A DNA stretch of 64,000 bases, from positions 2,772,091-2,836,090 of the forward strand of contig JAJEKV010000067.1 of the NCBI GenBank assembly GCA_021234155.1, given 5' to 3'. This document shows positions 24,205 through 36,295 of the stretch, one piece after another. The position numbers and the translations under genes were made by a program. Each line of letters opens with the position of its first letter. Position 1 is the first letter of the stretch. This DNA is from Isoetes taiwanensis. Lineage: Eukaryota > Streptophyta > Lycopodiopsida > Isoetales > Isoetaceae. The notes under the pieces are model-generated. The model ran no database searches. It was not told the DNA's origin and was given only the letters and a program-made list of their open reading frames with translations.

Positions 24205-24484
24205 TTGTTAGCACAAGGATCTAGAAGCCTTGGAATTTGCTTAATAACTGCCTCAAAATCTAAAAATGCATGGTAATTTTTTGCAAGCTTCATTCGGAAT
24301 GAGCCATAAAACAATATCCAATAGCGCAATCCTGTATTAATCAGTTGTTAGCACAAGGATCTAGAAGCCTTGGAATTTGCTTAATAACTGCCTCAAAATC
24401 TAAAAATGCATGATAATTTTTTGCAAGCTTCATTCAGAATGAGCCATAAAACAATATCCAATAGCGCAATCCTGTATTAATCAG
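24205..24484. repeat. 140-bp tandem duplication over a possible captured exon
   Basis: Two copies with a period of 140 bases, a few mismatches. On the minus strand the right part of the first copy plus flank (24,329-24,129) is an open frame including [21 protein letters not shown] and [14 protein letters not shown]. It reads like real protein but I do not recognise it; its location inside Helitron A makes gene capture plausible. Confidence 0.6.
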
Positions 24485-24711
24485 CTGGTAGGATGTGAAA
24501 GCCTACCAAACCTGGCCGAAAAATTGCTGTTTTAGCATAGATAACTTAACCAAACATATCCATATCATACACTATCAAAAAGATCTGGGAGAGAGCTTTC
24601 CAACGCAATAAAAATCATCTCAAACAGAGCTTTGGATCAAAAGTTATGATAAGAAATGTGTTGCCGGCGGGAAACTGCACTGCATGCGCCCTTCAAGCTC
24701 TTCATGTGTCC

Positions 24712-24890
24712 ATTATGCACCACACACACAAAAAAGAGGGCTTTTGTTATGAGCCATTGGTTGTTGACCATTATGCACCACACGCACAAAAAAAAAGGCT
24801 TTTGTTGTGAGCCATTGGTTGTCGACCATTATGCACCACACGCACAAAAAAGGGGCTTTTGTTGTGAGCCATTGGCTGTTGACCATTCGA
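24712..24890. repeat. Three tandem ~60-bp units
   Basis: Units carrying GAGCCATTGG and CATTATGCACCACAC with runs of A between repeat three times. Open frames on both strands through this block come from the repetition. Confidence 0.75.
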
Positions 24891-26423
24891 AAAAAAAAGG
24901 CTAAAATCAATGGCTCAGAAATGGTGCACTCTAGATGTACGCATTAGTACATCCATTTGAATACATCACGAAATCATAGGAAAACCTTAGTGAAAAGCGT
25001 ACAAAAACACAAAGAAAACCCCCTGTTATTATGCTACATATTGGGGCGCCATGCACATTCTGCAAACGAAAAACATAGACAGCACACAGTTCGACTCTAA
25101 AAGCAAAAGACAATCTCTATAATCTCACTTTGGGCAAAATAGAAACACCTAATGACCTGCAACTAACCCTGTCATGTCCACTTTCTGCCAGATCACTTAT
25201 GAGGGCAATATACAAATACTATAAGCTTACCTAGATAGAGACCCAACATTCAAATCTGAAAGCGGATGTTTGTAGAGTGGATGCCTACATATAATCTAGC
25301 TAAGACCAAAACAACTACTGAGCAACCCGGCTTGTGCAATATCAAAAATCATTTTTCTATGTTCATAGTGGAATAACTACATGTAGCAACTATCTCATTC
25401 CTTAACTTAGAAATCCTCTAAAACAATCTTTATTTAAAACTGAATAAAATAATCAAGTTCAACCTGAATTTGGGCATCTTGCTTCATTATTTGGTCCCCG
25501 TGGAGATGCGAAAAGGATCATATGCCTTTGTGAGAACCGACCATCCTCTGCCGCCAGAAATCTTTGAATTGCAAATGATCCGTTGTCGAAAGAATGTAAA
25601 TAACATCATGTGAGATTGCCCAAAATCTAATCTCATTTTCTCTTTAAATTTGTGACAAGATCTTGGAAAGGAAAAGACATGAATACTTTATATGCATTTG
25701 CTAACAACATCACAAAGAAGGAAAAGAGAAGACATACCTATGGATTTGAATGCTCTTAGTCTTCAAATCCACCATCATCGGTTTCGAATCTGGGTAGGTC
25801 ATACCAAGAGGCAAGTTCTGTTCAAAAATCAAGCTTGTGTAATTTAGCTTCTGATCTTTGCAGACACACAAAAGGAGCTCTGCTCCTGTTTGATGACATC
25901 AAATGAAGAAGAATTATTTTGCCGAACATCATAGAAGAACTAAAAAAGGGCGATCCATTGGTTGTTTTTAACGTTGGCTTCCTGGCCCTCGATATCTGAC
26001 TTTGGAAGAGCTCTTAATAAGACCTTGCCCTGCTCCTAATTTTTGCCATGGCTGCACTAACGTAGATGGCCTTGCCCTACTGAATTTTGCCACAGCTGCG
26101 TTGAAGACATAGAAAAGGACCTTGGGATATCTCGACCGTAACCCCTGAAATGCCCTTTGGTTTGGGCGCCATGGAAGATACATGCCATAAGTTTATAATA
26201 TAGGATATAGGATGAGCCTTACTCTTTTTTCTTCTTGCCATAAGAACAGGGTATCAATCCTAGGTTAGCTGCCCTGCTTCAATACTCCGAAAACCTAATA
26301 ATGTGAATAAATTCGATCAGTATAAATTAATATTTTTCGACCGTATTTGATTGCCAAATCCTCCTCGTTCACGCCAAATCCTATGATTCCTTCGTTTCCT
26401 TTTGCTCCTTTCTTTGCCGAAAC

Positions 26424-26740
26424 GATACTATCTTAAATCGATTCAATTCTATATATGCTGTTTCCATTCTGTATGCTAAGGTAGAGCCAAGTAGAGGTAA
26501 GAGATAGAGTTTTTGAAAAGCAAGCAGCGGTGCTTAGAATCTTCTTAGATGATTTGCTCTGAGAGAATTTCTGTTACAGGTCATACTATCTTAAATCGAT
26601 TCAATTCTATATATGCTGTTTCCATTCTGTATGCTAAGGTAGAGCCAAGTAGAGGTAAGAGATAGAGTTTTTGAAAAGCAAGCAGACTGCCGAATCTTCT
26701 TAGATGATTGGCTCTGAGACAATTTCTGTTACAGGTCAGT
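26424..26740. repeat. 158-bp tandem duplication
   Basis: Two copies beginning ACTATCTTAAATCGATTCAA, at 26,426 and 26,584, with a few differences near the right ends. The second copy overlaps the end of a minus-strand frame beginning at 26,910 (MATQRSSHVVKPSSIQ) that may be a captured first exon. Confidence 0.75.
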
Positions 26741-27237
26741 AAAAGAAGAAGAAACGTCATAGCCAACCTCTTGGTGATGTAGAAGACATGCGCTAGGGTG
26801 CTCCATAACCGCAACCAGACCCCGTCGCCAAAACGACACCCAACAAATCCTCCAACAGAAGCCTGAATAGAAGAGGGCTTAACCACATGGCTGGAACGTT
26901 GAGTAGCCATCAGAACGGGCGGCGGTGCTCTGCCATGATAAGCTCTGCCATCGTAAGCCCGATAGGGTAAAAGACCATTACCCTTTTTCAGTTGAATCCC
27001 ATCGTCGAATTAAGTCAATCAAATTCTGGCCGTCAGATTTAGGGCGTGGTCCATTACTTGCACTAAAACATTGTAATATAAGAAGATGTGGATCTTCCGT
27101 TTACCATCTTGGCTAATAATACATCATCCAATTGTTAGGTGTTCCATGTTTACTATCTTTCATAGTTCTCATATCCTTTCTTCGATCCCTTCTTTTTGAA
27201 GAATTTTTAAAATGTTTCTCTTCTTTCGGCCAGTTGA

Positions 27238-27420
27238 TTAGAATTGCATACCAAGAGCTATAAAAAATGGCATGACTATGTGGCACCATAGAATCATACC
27301 TCTTAGGAAGGCCGAGGTCATAGGTTCAGGAATCCATGCCATGATCATTGTAAAGAGAGCCACTTTAGCTGCGTATAATGGTGGTGGTAACTCCCATCTG
27401 GGTATGCTGTGAAGCTCCAT
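27238..27420 (-). pseudogene. Wax-synthase-like membrane protein fragment
   Basis: A 60-residue frame with WELPPPLYAAKVALFTMI followed by a hydrophobic segment (LRGMILWCHIVMPFFIALG). From memory of the family, plant wax synthases (long-chain-alcohol O-fatty-acyltransferases) have an LPPPLYAAKVAL stretch followed by membrane helices and an FN-PYLSTSLQDFW block; the latter is absent here because the frame stops. It is a small relic just outside the Helitron A 5' end. Moderate confidence, resting on one motif. Confidence 0.4.
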
Positions 27421-27601
27421 GAGCTTCTCGTATAGACGTTAAAAAATATCTGCCTATCTATCTTTTCGCTCTAGCCATGTATTCCGTTGCTTGACTTCAA
27501 GTTTTTCATCGGCCTTTCTCCTATTGAGTGTTCTCTCTGTTTTCTTGTTTCTAGTTTTGCCTACATCCCTCCCTTCCTCCTTTAATGGTCTATTATATTT
27601 T

Positions 27602-27700
<99 letters not shown>
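27602..27700. repeat. (GATA)n microsatellite, ~25 units
   Basis: Uninterrupted GATA/TAGA repeat of about 99 bases between Helitron A and the fusion gene copy 1. Confidence 0.95.
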
Positions 27701-27854
27701 TTTTAACGTCCACGAAGACCAAATCATCCTTTTTACCCCTTAGATGTAAGATTTTATGGGTGGATGCTCCTCCTCGTTTTAGTTCGCAAATGTTCTTTCT
27801 TGGCTAGACGGGTTTTCTTCCCCATCCCAATACTTGATCATGGATGCTTGCTCT

Positions 27855-30800
27855 AGTTTGCAAATATACGTTTTGTAGCTAGGTGGATGTCTTTTTTGTA
27901 ATAATCATTTTCCACCTTCACGTTATGACTTTATTTTTTCCATTCACATCGGCGATGGTTGGAATTGACTCTATTGGGCTCAAATTTTATCATCATGTCA
28001 TTTTCTGGAGTGTTGAAGCTACTAACATCGGAGCTTTAAAGCTATTTAATTGTCTCCTGCGACTTTTCTTCTCACAGTGGTTCAGATGAATGGCAACTGA
28101 TATTTATTCTTTTCAGAGTGGTTCAGATGAATGATTACTGATGTATGTGTTTTGTCTAGTCAATATTTTATCTCAATGGTCTTCATCGATGGAGCTTTTT
28201 GACGCTTGATTACTTATAACATTGATACAAATTCTTTTATTGCAATTTGAAGTCAGTAATTGTGTATATTTGGAGTTGTTTCTTAAATGTAGAAATTCCA
28301 GACTTTGCTTTGATTCTTGGATCTATTCCAAAGATTTTTTTATCTATTGTATTTTTTGTGAACACTCGATAAACAAAAGCTATTTCACTTGAAAATGGAT
28401 AGTGAGGATTCCCAAGATATATGAATCTGCTTGAAACATAATCTGCAATGTATAGTGAATCTGCTTGAAACATCATTGCAATGTATAGGTATAAGAAATT
28501 AGGAAGAGTTCAGAGGTCAGCCATGGGTGAGATGATCATGCACCACTTTAAACATGGAGGAGCCTTTAGTAATGGCATTGAAGTACATGCCTCCCAAGTT
28601 ATTGGCCTTGATATATTCTGCTTTCTCTTTAATAGAACTAGCGTTATCGTAACTGCAAAACAGCTTTCTCTGGGGATGATAAGCGTATGGTGCTTTTGCA
28701 TGATCGTCCCAACATTCCTCAAATCCATGATGAACGAGTTGACTCGGACAAAGGCCCGATATATCATTTGGAAGCCCTACCTTTGCTGGCTTGCCAATGC
28801 CATCAAGATATTCTGCAACCCCACTAACGTAATCAACAAATGCCTATAAATGATCTTAGAAGGATCAACCCCTCTAGATTTGTAGTATGTTATAGCTTCG
28901 TCTACACTCCAACTTTGATGGGAATTTGAATACAAGTTGTATCTATGTTGAGCTCTTCCTGATGTCATACCGGTGAGCAATTGAATTTGATCAATAAGAT
29001 GAGTGGCCCTTTCAATTGGCCATTTGTCACACTTTGGTATTCTGGAAGAAAATACACCAATTAAAAAACCTTCAGGCAATGCATTTCTCAGCTGATTCAA
29101 CACAAGTATGAAGTTTTCTCCATCTTGCAGTCTTGCAGTGTTGCCATTTTTACCATAATTCACTCCATCATCACTCAAAATATCCCAGTGCAAGTGAAGG
29201 CCGTTGAAAATTGGATAAGCTCTGCACAACTCTAACACAGAAGTAATAAATCTTGTACGATTTTCATCCGTAGAGAATGCATCAGAAAAATACTTTGAAT
29301 TGTTCCATCCTCCTATAGCAAAGGAGAGATTAAGCTTCTTACCTTGATCTACAACTAGCTTTTTGAATTGTCCAAAAATTCCCAAATCTCGCTGAACATT
29401 TCCAGTCAAGAGATTTGGGGGTTGAACACCTGCAGCAATAAAAGGGTTCTGTACACTCTCCCAAGGCTGCAGCAATTTTATCCGCCCACAGGATGCAATA
29501 CCCAGATAGTACAATGCAATGTCCACCAGATTATCTACGGGGAGCTGCTGAAATCCTACCTTCGAAAGCCACTTCAATGGAACAAAACAACATGATGTTT
29601 TCCCTGTGGGTGTAGATACCCGAGGCATCTTAAAGATGCTATTTTCTCCAAGAGTTCTTGTGTACATTTTGAAATTCAACTCTATTCTCTCATCAATGTA
29701 ACTTCGGATTTGATCAATAGTAGAAAACCATTGAATTTCATCTTTCCTGATCAACACCTTTTCCATGAAAGCCCATAAAAAGTCACAAATTTCCTCAAAG
29801 TTAGGGCGTTTATCTTTGTCTGGTTCAAGGCAATCACATATCATAATGTAGAGATCCTTTGGAATAGGGATGCTTGGCAGGAAAGAAGGCATTCGACCCT
29901 CTCTTAGATCTTTCTGCATAACCTGGTTGGGGGGTTTTCCAGTAAGGATCTCTATGCAGACAATACCAAAGCTATACACGTCTGCCTTCTTGGAGTATTT
30001 GCCTTCATCTGCAGCCATCTCCGGCGCCATGTACACCTTTGTACCTTTCATCGTGTGAAGGTTAGGATCTGTAGTCTGAAACTCTGCTTTAGATTCACCA
30101 AAATCAGTAAGTTTCACAGTCAAGCTTTTATCCTCTGTATTCTCCTTCACTAAGATGTTAGAGGGCTTTATGTCTCTGTGAATCACATCAACTCTATGTA
30201 AGCCTGTCATTCCCTTGGCAATTTGGAATATGAGGTCAGTTGATTCATACAAGGGAAGTGGATGCTGTTTCTTATTCTCTATAAGCTTTTTTAGATCCAT
30301 GTCCATCAGCTCCATAATGAGGGTCTTCTTGGCATCACTGCCATTTTGTGAACGGCCTAACATTTGTACTACATGCGAGCAATCTGTGGACATCAACTTC
30401 ATCAATACGTTATATTCATTTTCAAAATTGTCATCATAGAAGAATTCTTTGACAGCAACTGGCATTTCGTCACCCCAGACTGCTTTGCTGACAGTTCCAA
30501 AAGTGCCCGTTCCCAAAGGTGTTGCCTCTTTTAATAAATCAATGTCTCCAATCTTGAATGCAATAGGCTTACTAGATCCAATTGGACTCAAGTCTCTCTC
30601 CAATTCCAACCTTTCAATCAAGACTTCTAGAATATAACGTTTACGCTTTCTCCTGCTACTATAACTAGACCAGAAATTACTCTCAGTATCCTTTACACCG
30701 GATTTTAGATTGTTGATCAGTGCATTCCTGTCTTGTTCATGAGCTGATATAAGGTCATCATGAAGCTTCCTACAATCTAATTCTACTTTTTCTTGCAGTT

Positions 30801-31235
30801 CCTTAATAAGTTGCTTTTTATCTGGGTGAAATCTCACAATAGGCGCGATCAGTTTGTTCATCATTCTAAAATATCTTGTTACATGATCAACAATCTCACA
30901 AAACTCACCTGCACCGCAAACAATAGTGGAAAGTGATTTTGCATACTCTTTCGTTCCACATTGCCGAATGAGTCTTAGGCCCCTTTTCAAAACCCCGAGC
31001 AGCTTTTCTCCCACTGCATTTGCAGACTCTGGCTTTGTTTCTTCTCCAAATTGATGAATCCAGAATTTCACATAGCGTGCCGTAACATCTACAAGGTGTT
31101 TCAGAATAGAACATTTGTTTGTATGAATCAATTTGCTGCTGCTATTGATTTTCAGAGACAGGGCAAGGATCTCAGTAGCCCAAGCACTTGGATTCTCCGA
31201 CATCATGTGAATCTTCTTGCGAAGCAAATACCAAT
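27855..31235 (-). repeat. Inverted segmental duplication, arm 1
   Basis: The whole block, about 3.4 kb including the fusion gene and about 660 bases of 3' flank, matches arm 2 at 54,712-58,197 on the opposite strand. Upstream of the start codons homology ends within about 60 bases (shared GCTTATAGTCT and CAATTGGTATTTGC), so the promoters differ. The duplication boundary carries no obvious target duplication. Confidence 0.85.
28517..31206 (-). pseudogene. MLKL-like helical domain / protein kinase / GH18-like fusion, copy 1, C-terminal frameshift
   Basis: Start ATG at 31,206 or 31,203 (shared MSENPS). Residues about 1-180 are all helical, resembling the MLKL N-terminal four-helix/HeLo bundle, ending in a coiled coil and an RRKRKR patch. 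The kinase (about 220-510) is complete: GTGTFGTV, VAVKEF, VIHRDIKPSN, TDFGESK, MAPE, and DKRPNFEEI in subdomain XI. A linker (PRVSTPTGKTSCCF) leads in frame to a GH18-like domain with LSFAIGGWNNSKYF and FNGLHLHWDI, where the catalytic DxxDxDxE is lost. Compared with copy 2, a 2-base loss and 1-base gain at 28,838-28,850 shift the frame and stop it at 28,777; the original frame remains open beyond to TGA at 28,517-28,519. No signal peptide or TM segment, so probably cytosolic. Kinase and GH18 calls are strong; the MLKL-like call is by pattern. Confidence 0.85.
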
Positions 31236-31294
31236 TGCCAGACTATAAGCACTAAGTCTCAAGACTATAAGCACGCTTGCACTAAGTCTCAACA

Positions 31295-31440
31295 GCAATT
31301 GCACGAAATTAACCAATAAGCACCAATAACCAATAAGCAATCATTGCACGTTTAACCAATAACCAATAATTGCACGTTACCCCAATAAGCACCAATAACC
31401 AAATAACCAATTAACCAATAACCAATAATTGCACGTTTGC
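31295..31440 (-). promoter_or_regulatory. Array of CCAAT-box-like repeats upstream of fusion copy 1
   Basis: About ten copies of ACCAATAA/AACCAAT lie in 145 bases, 90-240 bases before the copy 1 start. On the coding strand they read ATTGGTT. They are interspersed with TTGCACGTT elements. Copy 2 lacks this array. It may be an expanded CCAAT promoter or just a low-complexity tandem repeat. Confidence 0.5.
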
Positions 31441-31456
31441 ACGTTTGCGCGCGTTG

Positions 31457-33111
31457 CCCATTAAGTCAATTACAGTGCATTTTGGCATAAATTTTTGCCT
31501 TGAACACCATTTCGTATGGGATGCACTAATTTTCTAAAGTGCAAAAAAAGTTCCTTCTCTATACTCCCAAAAAATGACCAATTTCAAATCACTCGACAAA
31601 AATTGCAAATTTAAATTCTAAAGCTTCCCAAAAATGGCATCCTTGATAATTTCTATATGACTTATGGTGCTTAGCGATATATTAGGTTGGGGATGTTGTG
31701 CTAGCGTCATTTTTGTGAAAGAGCAAAAGAATCATCATTAAAAGGGAGAGGTGGTGGATTCAAGAGGAAGAGAAAAGGAAACTATTGAGACAAAGAAGAA
31801 TGCCGATTTAAGAAGCTGAAGAAGACTCCTACTATAAAAATCTAAACCAAAGGTCCAAAACTGCATGCATTCATGCCCCTCCTCCTGAGAATTTCAATCC
31901 TATATAGTGGATCGATTCACATTCTTATGAGGACTCGCATCATGCATCCAAACTGCCGATAAGAAGAGAACTCTGCTTAACTTTTAAGAACACAAGGACG
32001 AAAGAGAATTTCATCAATCCAGACAACCAGAATGAAAAACCAGAAAGAGGAGAATGAAAAACATCAAGAATTGTCTGTCCATGCAAGAAGAAGCATCTCC
32101 CCTGCATGGTTCAAGAGGAAGAGAAAAGGAAACTGCTGAGACAAAGAAGATACACCGATTTGAGAAGCTGAAGAAGTCTCCTGCTATAAAAACCCAGACC
32201 AAAGGTCCAAAATTGCATGGAAAACATGCATGCATGCATGCTCCTCATAAGAATCTCGATCCTACGGAGTGGATTGATTGACATTATACATGCTACGAGA
32301 TACACTTATAAATGTGTTTGTGCTTGATACATCTTGGATGACGTTGGCCTTCCTTTATATATGGCCTTTGCAAATCTCACGCGTATCCGATAACTTTTAG
32401 CTAGGCATAAATTGGGGATAATATCCTAGAAAATGCCTAGCATTCTTAATAGTTGCTACATGATGATAGACACACACTGCACTTTTCCTCTAAGACACAT
32501 TGCTTATTTCGTTCAATGTTGTAAGTTTTGCGCCTCGAATTGTTGCTAACCACTTATTATTGTGTTCATCTTTTTCCTTCATATATGGCAAGTATATTCG
32601 TGCATGAGACAGTACAAATATACTTAAAATGCTAGGATGCATTATTGTTTCAAGCATACACATTGTTATGCATTCTATGCAATATGAATTCCACTTAATA
32701 ACAACTTTGCAATAAATCATCTGCCTTCCAAAGTGTAGCTCAAGACTTAGACAATGTACTCAAGGTATATTAGATTCCTATGCACCATTTCATTTACATT
32801 GATGTTATTTGATGATTCTTTTGCTCTTTCACAAAAATGGCACTAACACAATCCCCAACCTAATGTATCGTTGATAAAGCCCGGCAACGCTGGGCACCAT
32901 TACTAATCATATAGAAATTATCAAGGATGCCATTTTTTGGAAGTTTTAGAATTTAAATTTGCAATTTTTGTCGAGTAATTTGAAATTGGTCATTTTTCGA
33001 GAGTATAGAGAAGGAACTTTTTTTGCACTTTACAAAATTAGTGCATCCCATACGAAATGGTGTTCAAAGCAAAACTTTATGCCAAAATGCACTGTAATTG
33101 ACTTAATGGGC
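31457..33111. mobile_element. Foldback element with ~290-bp inverted arms
   Basis: Left arm 31,457-31,738 and right arm 32,814-33,111 are inverted repeats (TTAAGTCAATTACAGTGCAT outer ends; CTTTTGCTCTTTCACAAAAA inner ends). The centre holds R2, the inverted partner of the 13.2-13.96 kb repeat, itself partly duplicated (31,750-31,990 and 32,095-32,290). The right arm has a Helitron-type hairpin that the left arm lacks. No transposase. Confidence 0.7.
32879..32906 (+). mobile_element. Helitron 3' terminus, copy C
   Basis: Hairpin GCCCGGCAACGCTGGGC, then ACCATTA and CTAA, followed by T. It is nearly identical to the ends of Helitrons A and B. Its 5' end was not found; the corresponding site in the opposite arm of the foldback element has lost the hairpin. 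Confidence 0.6.
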
Positions 33112-33170
33112 ATCTGTGGCATGTTGGACATAATATTTTTGGCTGTGATTTAGCCAGACGAAATTATGGA

Positions 33171-33283
33171 AGGAGTAATTTGAATGACCTCAAATTTTTG
33201 AAGGAAAATTTCAGGTGACCTGGCGGGTCACTCGCGGCCCTGAAATTTTCCTTCAGAAATTTGAGGTCATTCAAATTACTCCT
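33171..33283. repeat. Hairpin with 45-base arms
   Basis: Arms 33,171-33,215 and 33,239-33,283 are complementary with one mismatch, around a 23-base G/C-rich loop. A further partial copy of the right arm follows at 33,278-33,310. It looks like a small foldback repeat. Confidence 0.8.
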
Positions 33284-33311
33284 TCTGAAATTTGATGGTC
33301 ATTCAAATTCT

Positions 33312-34000
33312 CCGATGAAATTTTCATCCAGCTTCTTGGGCTTGCGCAGAAACACAGAGGAGGCGGCGTCGCCAAAGAACATCAACAGAGTTTGTCGCCT
33401 TTTAAAATTTTGCTGAATAAGGGCAAAATTTGAAGGTGGTCAAAATTTCGTTGCAGAATATATCATTGTGTTCTACCTTTGATCATGTTCGCTCGCTATG
33501 CATGAGTCAACTTTGGTCTTACATTTTACTCGGTCAACTTGACCAATGTATCATGAACGCGCTTTAGGATAAGGTGGAGTCTCCACCAATAGTGAACTTA
33601 AGACAAAAACTTCTCTAGAACGCTCACAAGGTCATTTCCAAAAACGTTTATATAAAAATGTTCTCCAAGATGTACTCAATCTAATTCTATTAATTTTACT
33701 TAATCTAATGTGCGCAATTTACCTTCAAAGTCAAGGGGTGCTGACCCCTTGATGGTGATACCAGAACTTGAATGGTGCATTCAGAATGTGTGCTGCAAGT
33801 CTTCATAATGGTGAAGCTGTATTCAAGTAATGGTGAGACTTTGCCCACCCCAATGGTTCTGCAGTGCTACGTTAATGGTGAAGATACTTCACCTAAACAG
33901 CAATATCTTAATCCCAAATGGCATGTATCAATTCGCCTAACGGTTACAGTAATTACTTAAGTGCTGCAACCTAGAAGCTATAAAAATTTATACAGTTGAA
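33312..34000. other. Intergenic DNA, nothing assigned
   Basis: No credible gene; a short GAAGGAAGGAAGG run at about 33,999-34,012 marks the approximate 3' end of the LINE. Confidence 0.3.
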
Positions 34001-34004
34001 GGAA

Positions 34005-35667
34005 GGAAGGAAGGTTCTTTTATCGTCCGCGGAGGCCAATCGGTCTATGGGACCCAAATTACACGGGTGCAGCAAGCCCCTTGCTACCCGGATTAAAAAA
34101 CCCCCCCTTAGGAGGGAAAAACCGTCGCAGCAACAAGCCTGCTGGCAGCTGTACAAATATACATATACATATGAATTCCTGGCACCTCAGATAGGCGCCC
34201 GGGGGCAGAGGTGAGTCCGCAGATCCAAAATCTCCTGGAGGTAGGAGCCAAGGGATCGAACTGACGGCGTACTGAGTAGCTCGTGCAGGGGCAGACCAGG
34301 TCGCATCAAGAGAACGTACCCGAATCTGACTATAGGCTGGACAGCTCTGAAAGGCATGGCTTTCATCCTCAACAACCCCCAGCGGCAACACTGACAAAGC
34401 CTCCCCTGGCGCGGCTCTCCAACCCACCGACCCGTCTCAAGCCCAAGATGGTGGGCCCCTGTTCGAATGGACGCGATGATCCTGCGCTTCTTCATGGACA
34501 ACTGAGAACGCAGGTAGAGCTGTGGGCCTCGAACCAGGGTGGGGTTTATGTGCTGTTTGTAGTGTGCCATCTTTACTTGTTCCAGAGCATGGTGGTCCCA
34601 GAGCTTCCCCAGGAAACAAGAGTCCAAGTACCCCTCGGCCTATCCCTACGGCCACGTATTGTGCACACTGACGCACCTATGTGCGTCTACGTTCTAGCGC
34701 GCTAGCCACTGGGCTCTCTTGTCCTTCCAACAAGCCCTGAGTCGTTGCGGGCTCATCGCCACAGCGTAAGCCAAGTGCGGGAGCCGAGTGTCGCCCATGC
34801 TGGCCACCTTCTGGAAATAAACAATGTGTCTATCGAGGGCCGCATGCTGCAGGGGCATGAATCCTGTCTCCTGCAACAAGATCTGATATGGAACTGAGGG
34901 CTTGACCCCAAGTGCCCGCGTCAAAAATGCCTTCTGGACCTGCTCTAAGTCGTTCCAAGTCGCCAAAGACACCACTGGGCCCCACACCTCGACCCCATAC
35001 AGAAGAACTGGCTCCACCAGTGCCCGGAACAAATGTGACTGGTGGCCCCAGTCATACAGCTCTGCCCTGTGACTATTGTTTTGCATTGCGTACAGCGCCT
35101 TCCAACCTGCGGTCACCCGAAGGCGAATGGATGCATCCCAATACATTGAGGACGGAAATTCCACCCCCGGGTACTTGCTCTACCATCTGCCCCTGATAAG
35201 TGAGCGCCGGAGGTGCTGGATGACGTGAGGAGGATATGAGGACCACCTTAGTCTTGGCCAGGTTGACACACATGTCCGTCGCCTGGCAGAATGTGTCCAG
35301 GGCATCTAGATGTGCCTGCATGCCCTCTGGTGTATGGGCCAAGAGGTCCACATCATCCGCATAGATGAGCTGTCGGAATACCTGGTGCAAGAGCTGTATA
35401 CCGTCCTCCCCATTGGCAGCAAGCCAGGCTTCCAACTGGTCAATGTAAAGTCCAAAGAGTGTGGGTGAGAGAGGACAACCTTGCCTAACTCCAATGCTGC
35501 TGGCAAATGACTGTCCTTCCGGTTGCATGCGGCCTGTGCAGCTCTCGTACAGTCTGTACACTGCGTTCTACAGACCCATAGGGAGCCCCAGATGGTGCAA
35601 TCTGGCCCACAACTTTTCCCAAGGTACTGTGTCGAAAGCTTTTGCAAAGTCCATAAAACAGCAGTAA
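34005..35667 (-). mobile_element. LINE retrotransposon, 3' half (RT palm to C-terminal zinc knuckle), degenerate
   Basis: Reading from 35,667 on the minus strand: FMDFAKAFDTVPWEKLWARL, GVRQGCPLSPTLF, the catalytic YADDVDLLAH, then thumb sequence and LLYGVEVWG, a typical LINE post-RT motif. The C-terminal part has ETGRW and a Cys/His group (CQCC, then EDESHAFQSCPAY). Several stops and frameshifts separate these, so it is inactive. The 5' half of the same element is at 50,757-52,420 in the same orientation, separated by a 15.1-kb insertion. Confidence 0.8.
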
Positions 35668-36295
35668 ACCATCATCCAATTAAATTGGGATTATGTCAAC
35701 TCCAAAATCACGCCAACCTATGGTTGCTTTCTAGGGACTTTTGTCTTTTTTTTTAATTTTTTTTTGGACTTGCTAAATCATATAAACATTGCATTTCTCT
35801 TTGATCTTTTATATGTGACTCGAAATATGTAAAACACAAGGGCAAATTGTTCAAACTTATGACATCATAATCTTAGAACATTGAGACAAAAAAGATACAT
35901 AATTTGATAACATATTACAAGTTTTTTGGGCAAGAACAACCTTAGAAATTATGAATATATGAAATGAATATCAATAAAAACAATGATATATTTAAATAAA
36001 ATATTAAGGGACCAATCCATATTTTTTCCACATAAGTAACAAGGTGTGGTTCCCTGTCAATTCTTATGTCCATTTCTAGATGTGATTCTAACACCACATG
36101 CATTGTCATCCCCATAGCCAGGTTATTCATAATAGGCATAAAATGGCCCAGGAAATCATCTGTCGCAAAGTTTTTTGGAGCATAAAATGGTGGATTTAGG
36201 GCCTGAGCTTGATTGTAGAAGCAATTCAAAATATGTCAAAATGTGTATTTAAATGCAATTCAAACTGTACGAACCAGGGAAAAAATTAAGCATAC

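Larger units (their letters stand above)
21897..27092 (-). mobile_element. Helitron A, non-autonomous, 5.2 kb
   Basis: The 3' end on the minus strand is the hairpin GCCCAGCAACGCTGGGC, then ACCGTAA and CTAG at 21,897, followed by T outside. The 5' end is placed at 27,092, where the minus strand reads A then TCCACATCTTC; the next 55 or so bases, including TGGACCACGCCCTAA, are shared with the 5' region of Helitron B. Insertion between A and T without target duplication fits Helitrons. No Rep/helicase is present. Inside are a MITE-like foldback, tandem duplications and possible captured exons (26,910-26,730 and 24,329-24,129, minus) that I cannot assign. The 5' boundary is inferred from the shared terminus. 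Confidence 0.65.

Noticed and set aside
24656-24910. Frames on both strands
   Set aside because: Generated by the three tandem 60-base units.
34283-35196. Plus-strand frames of about 90-140 codons
   Set aside because: Antisense shadows of the G/C-richer LINE 3' half.
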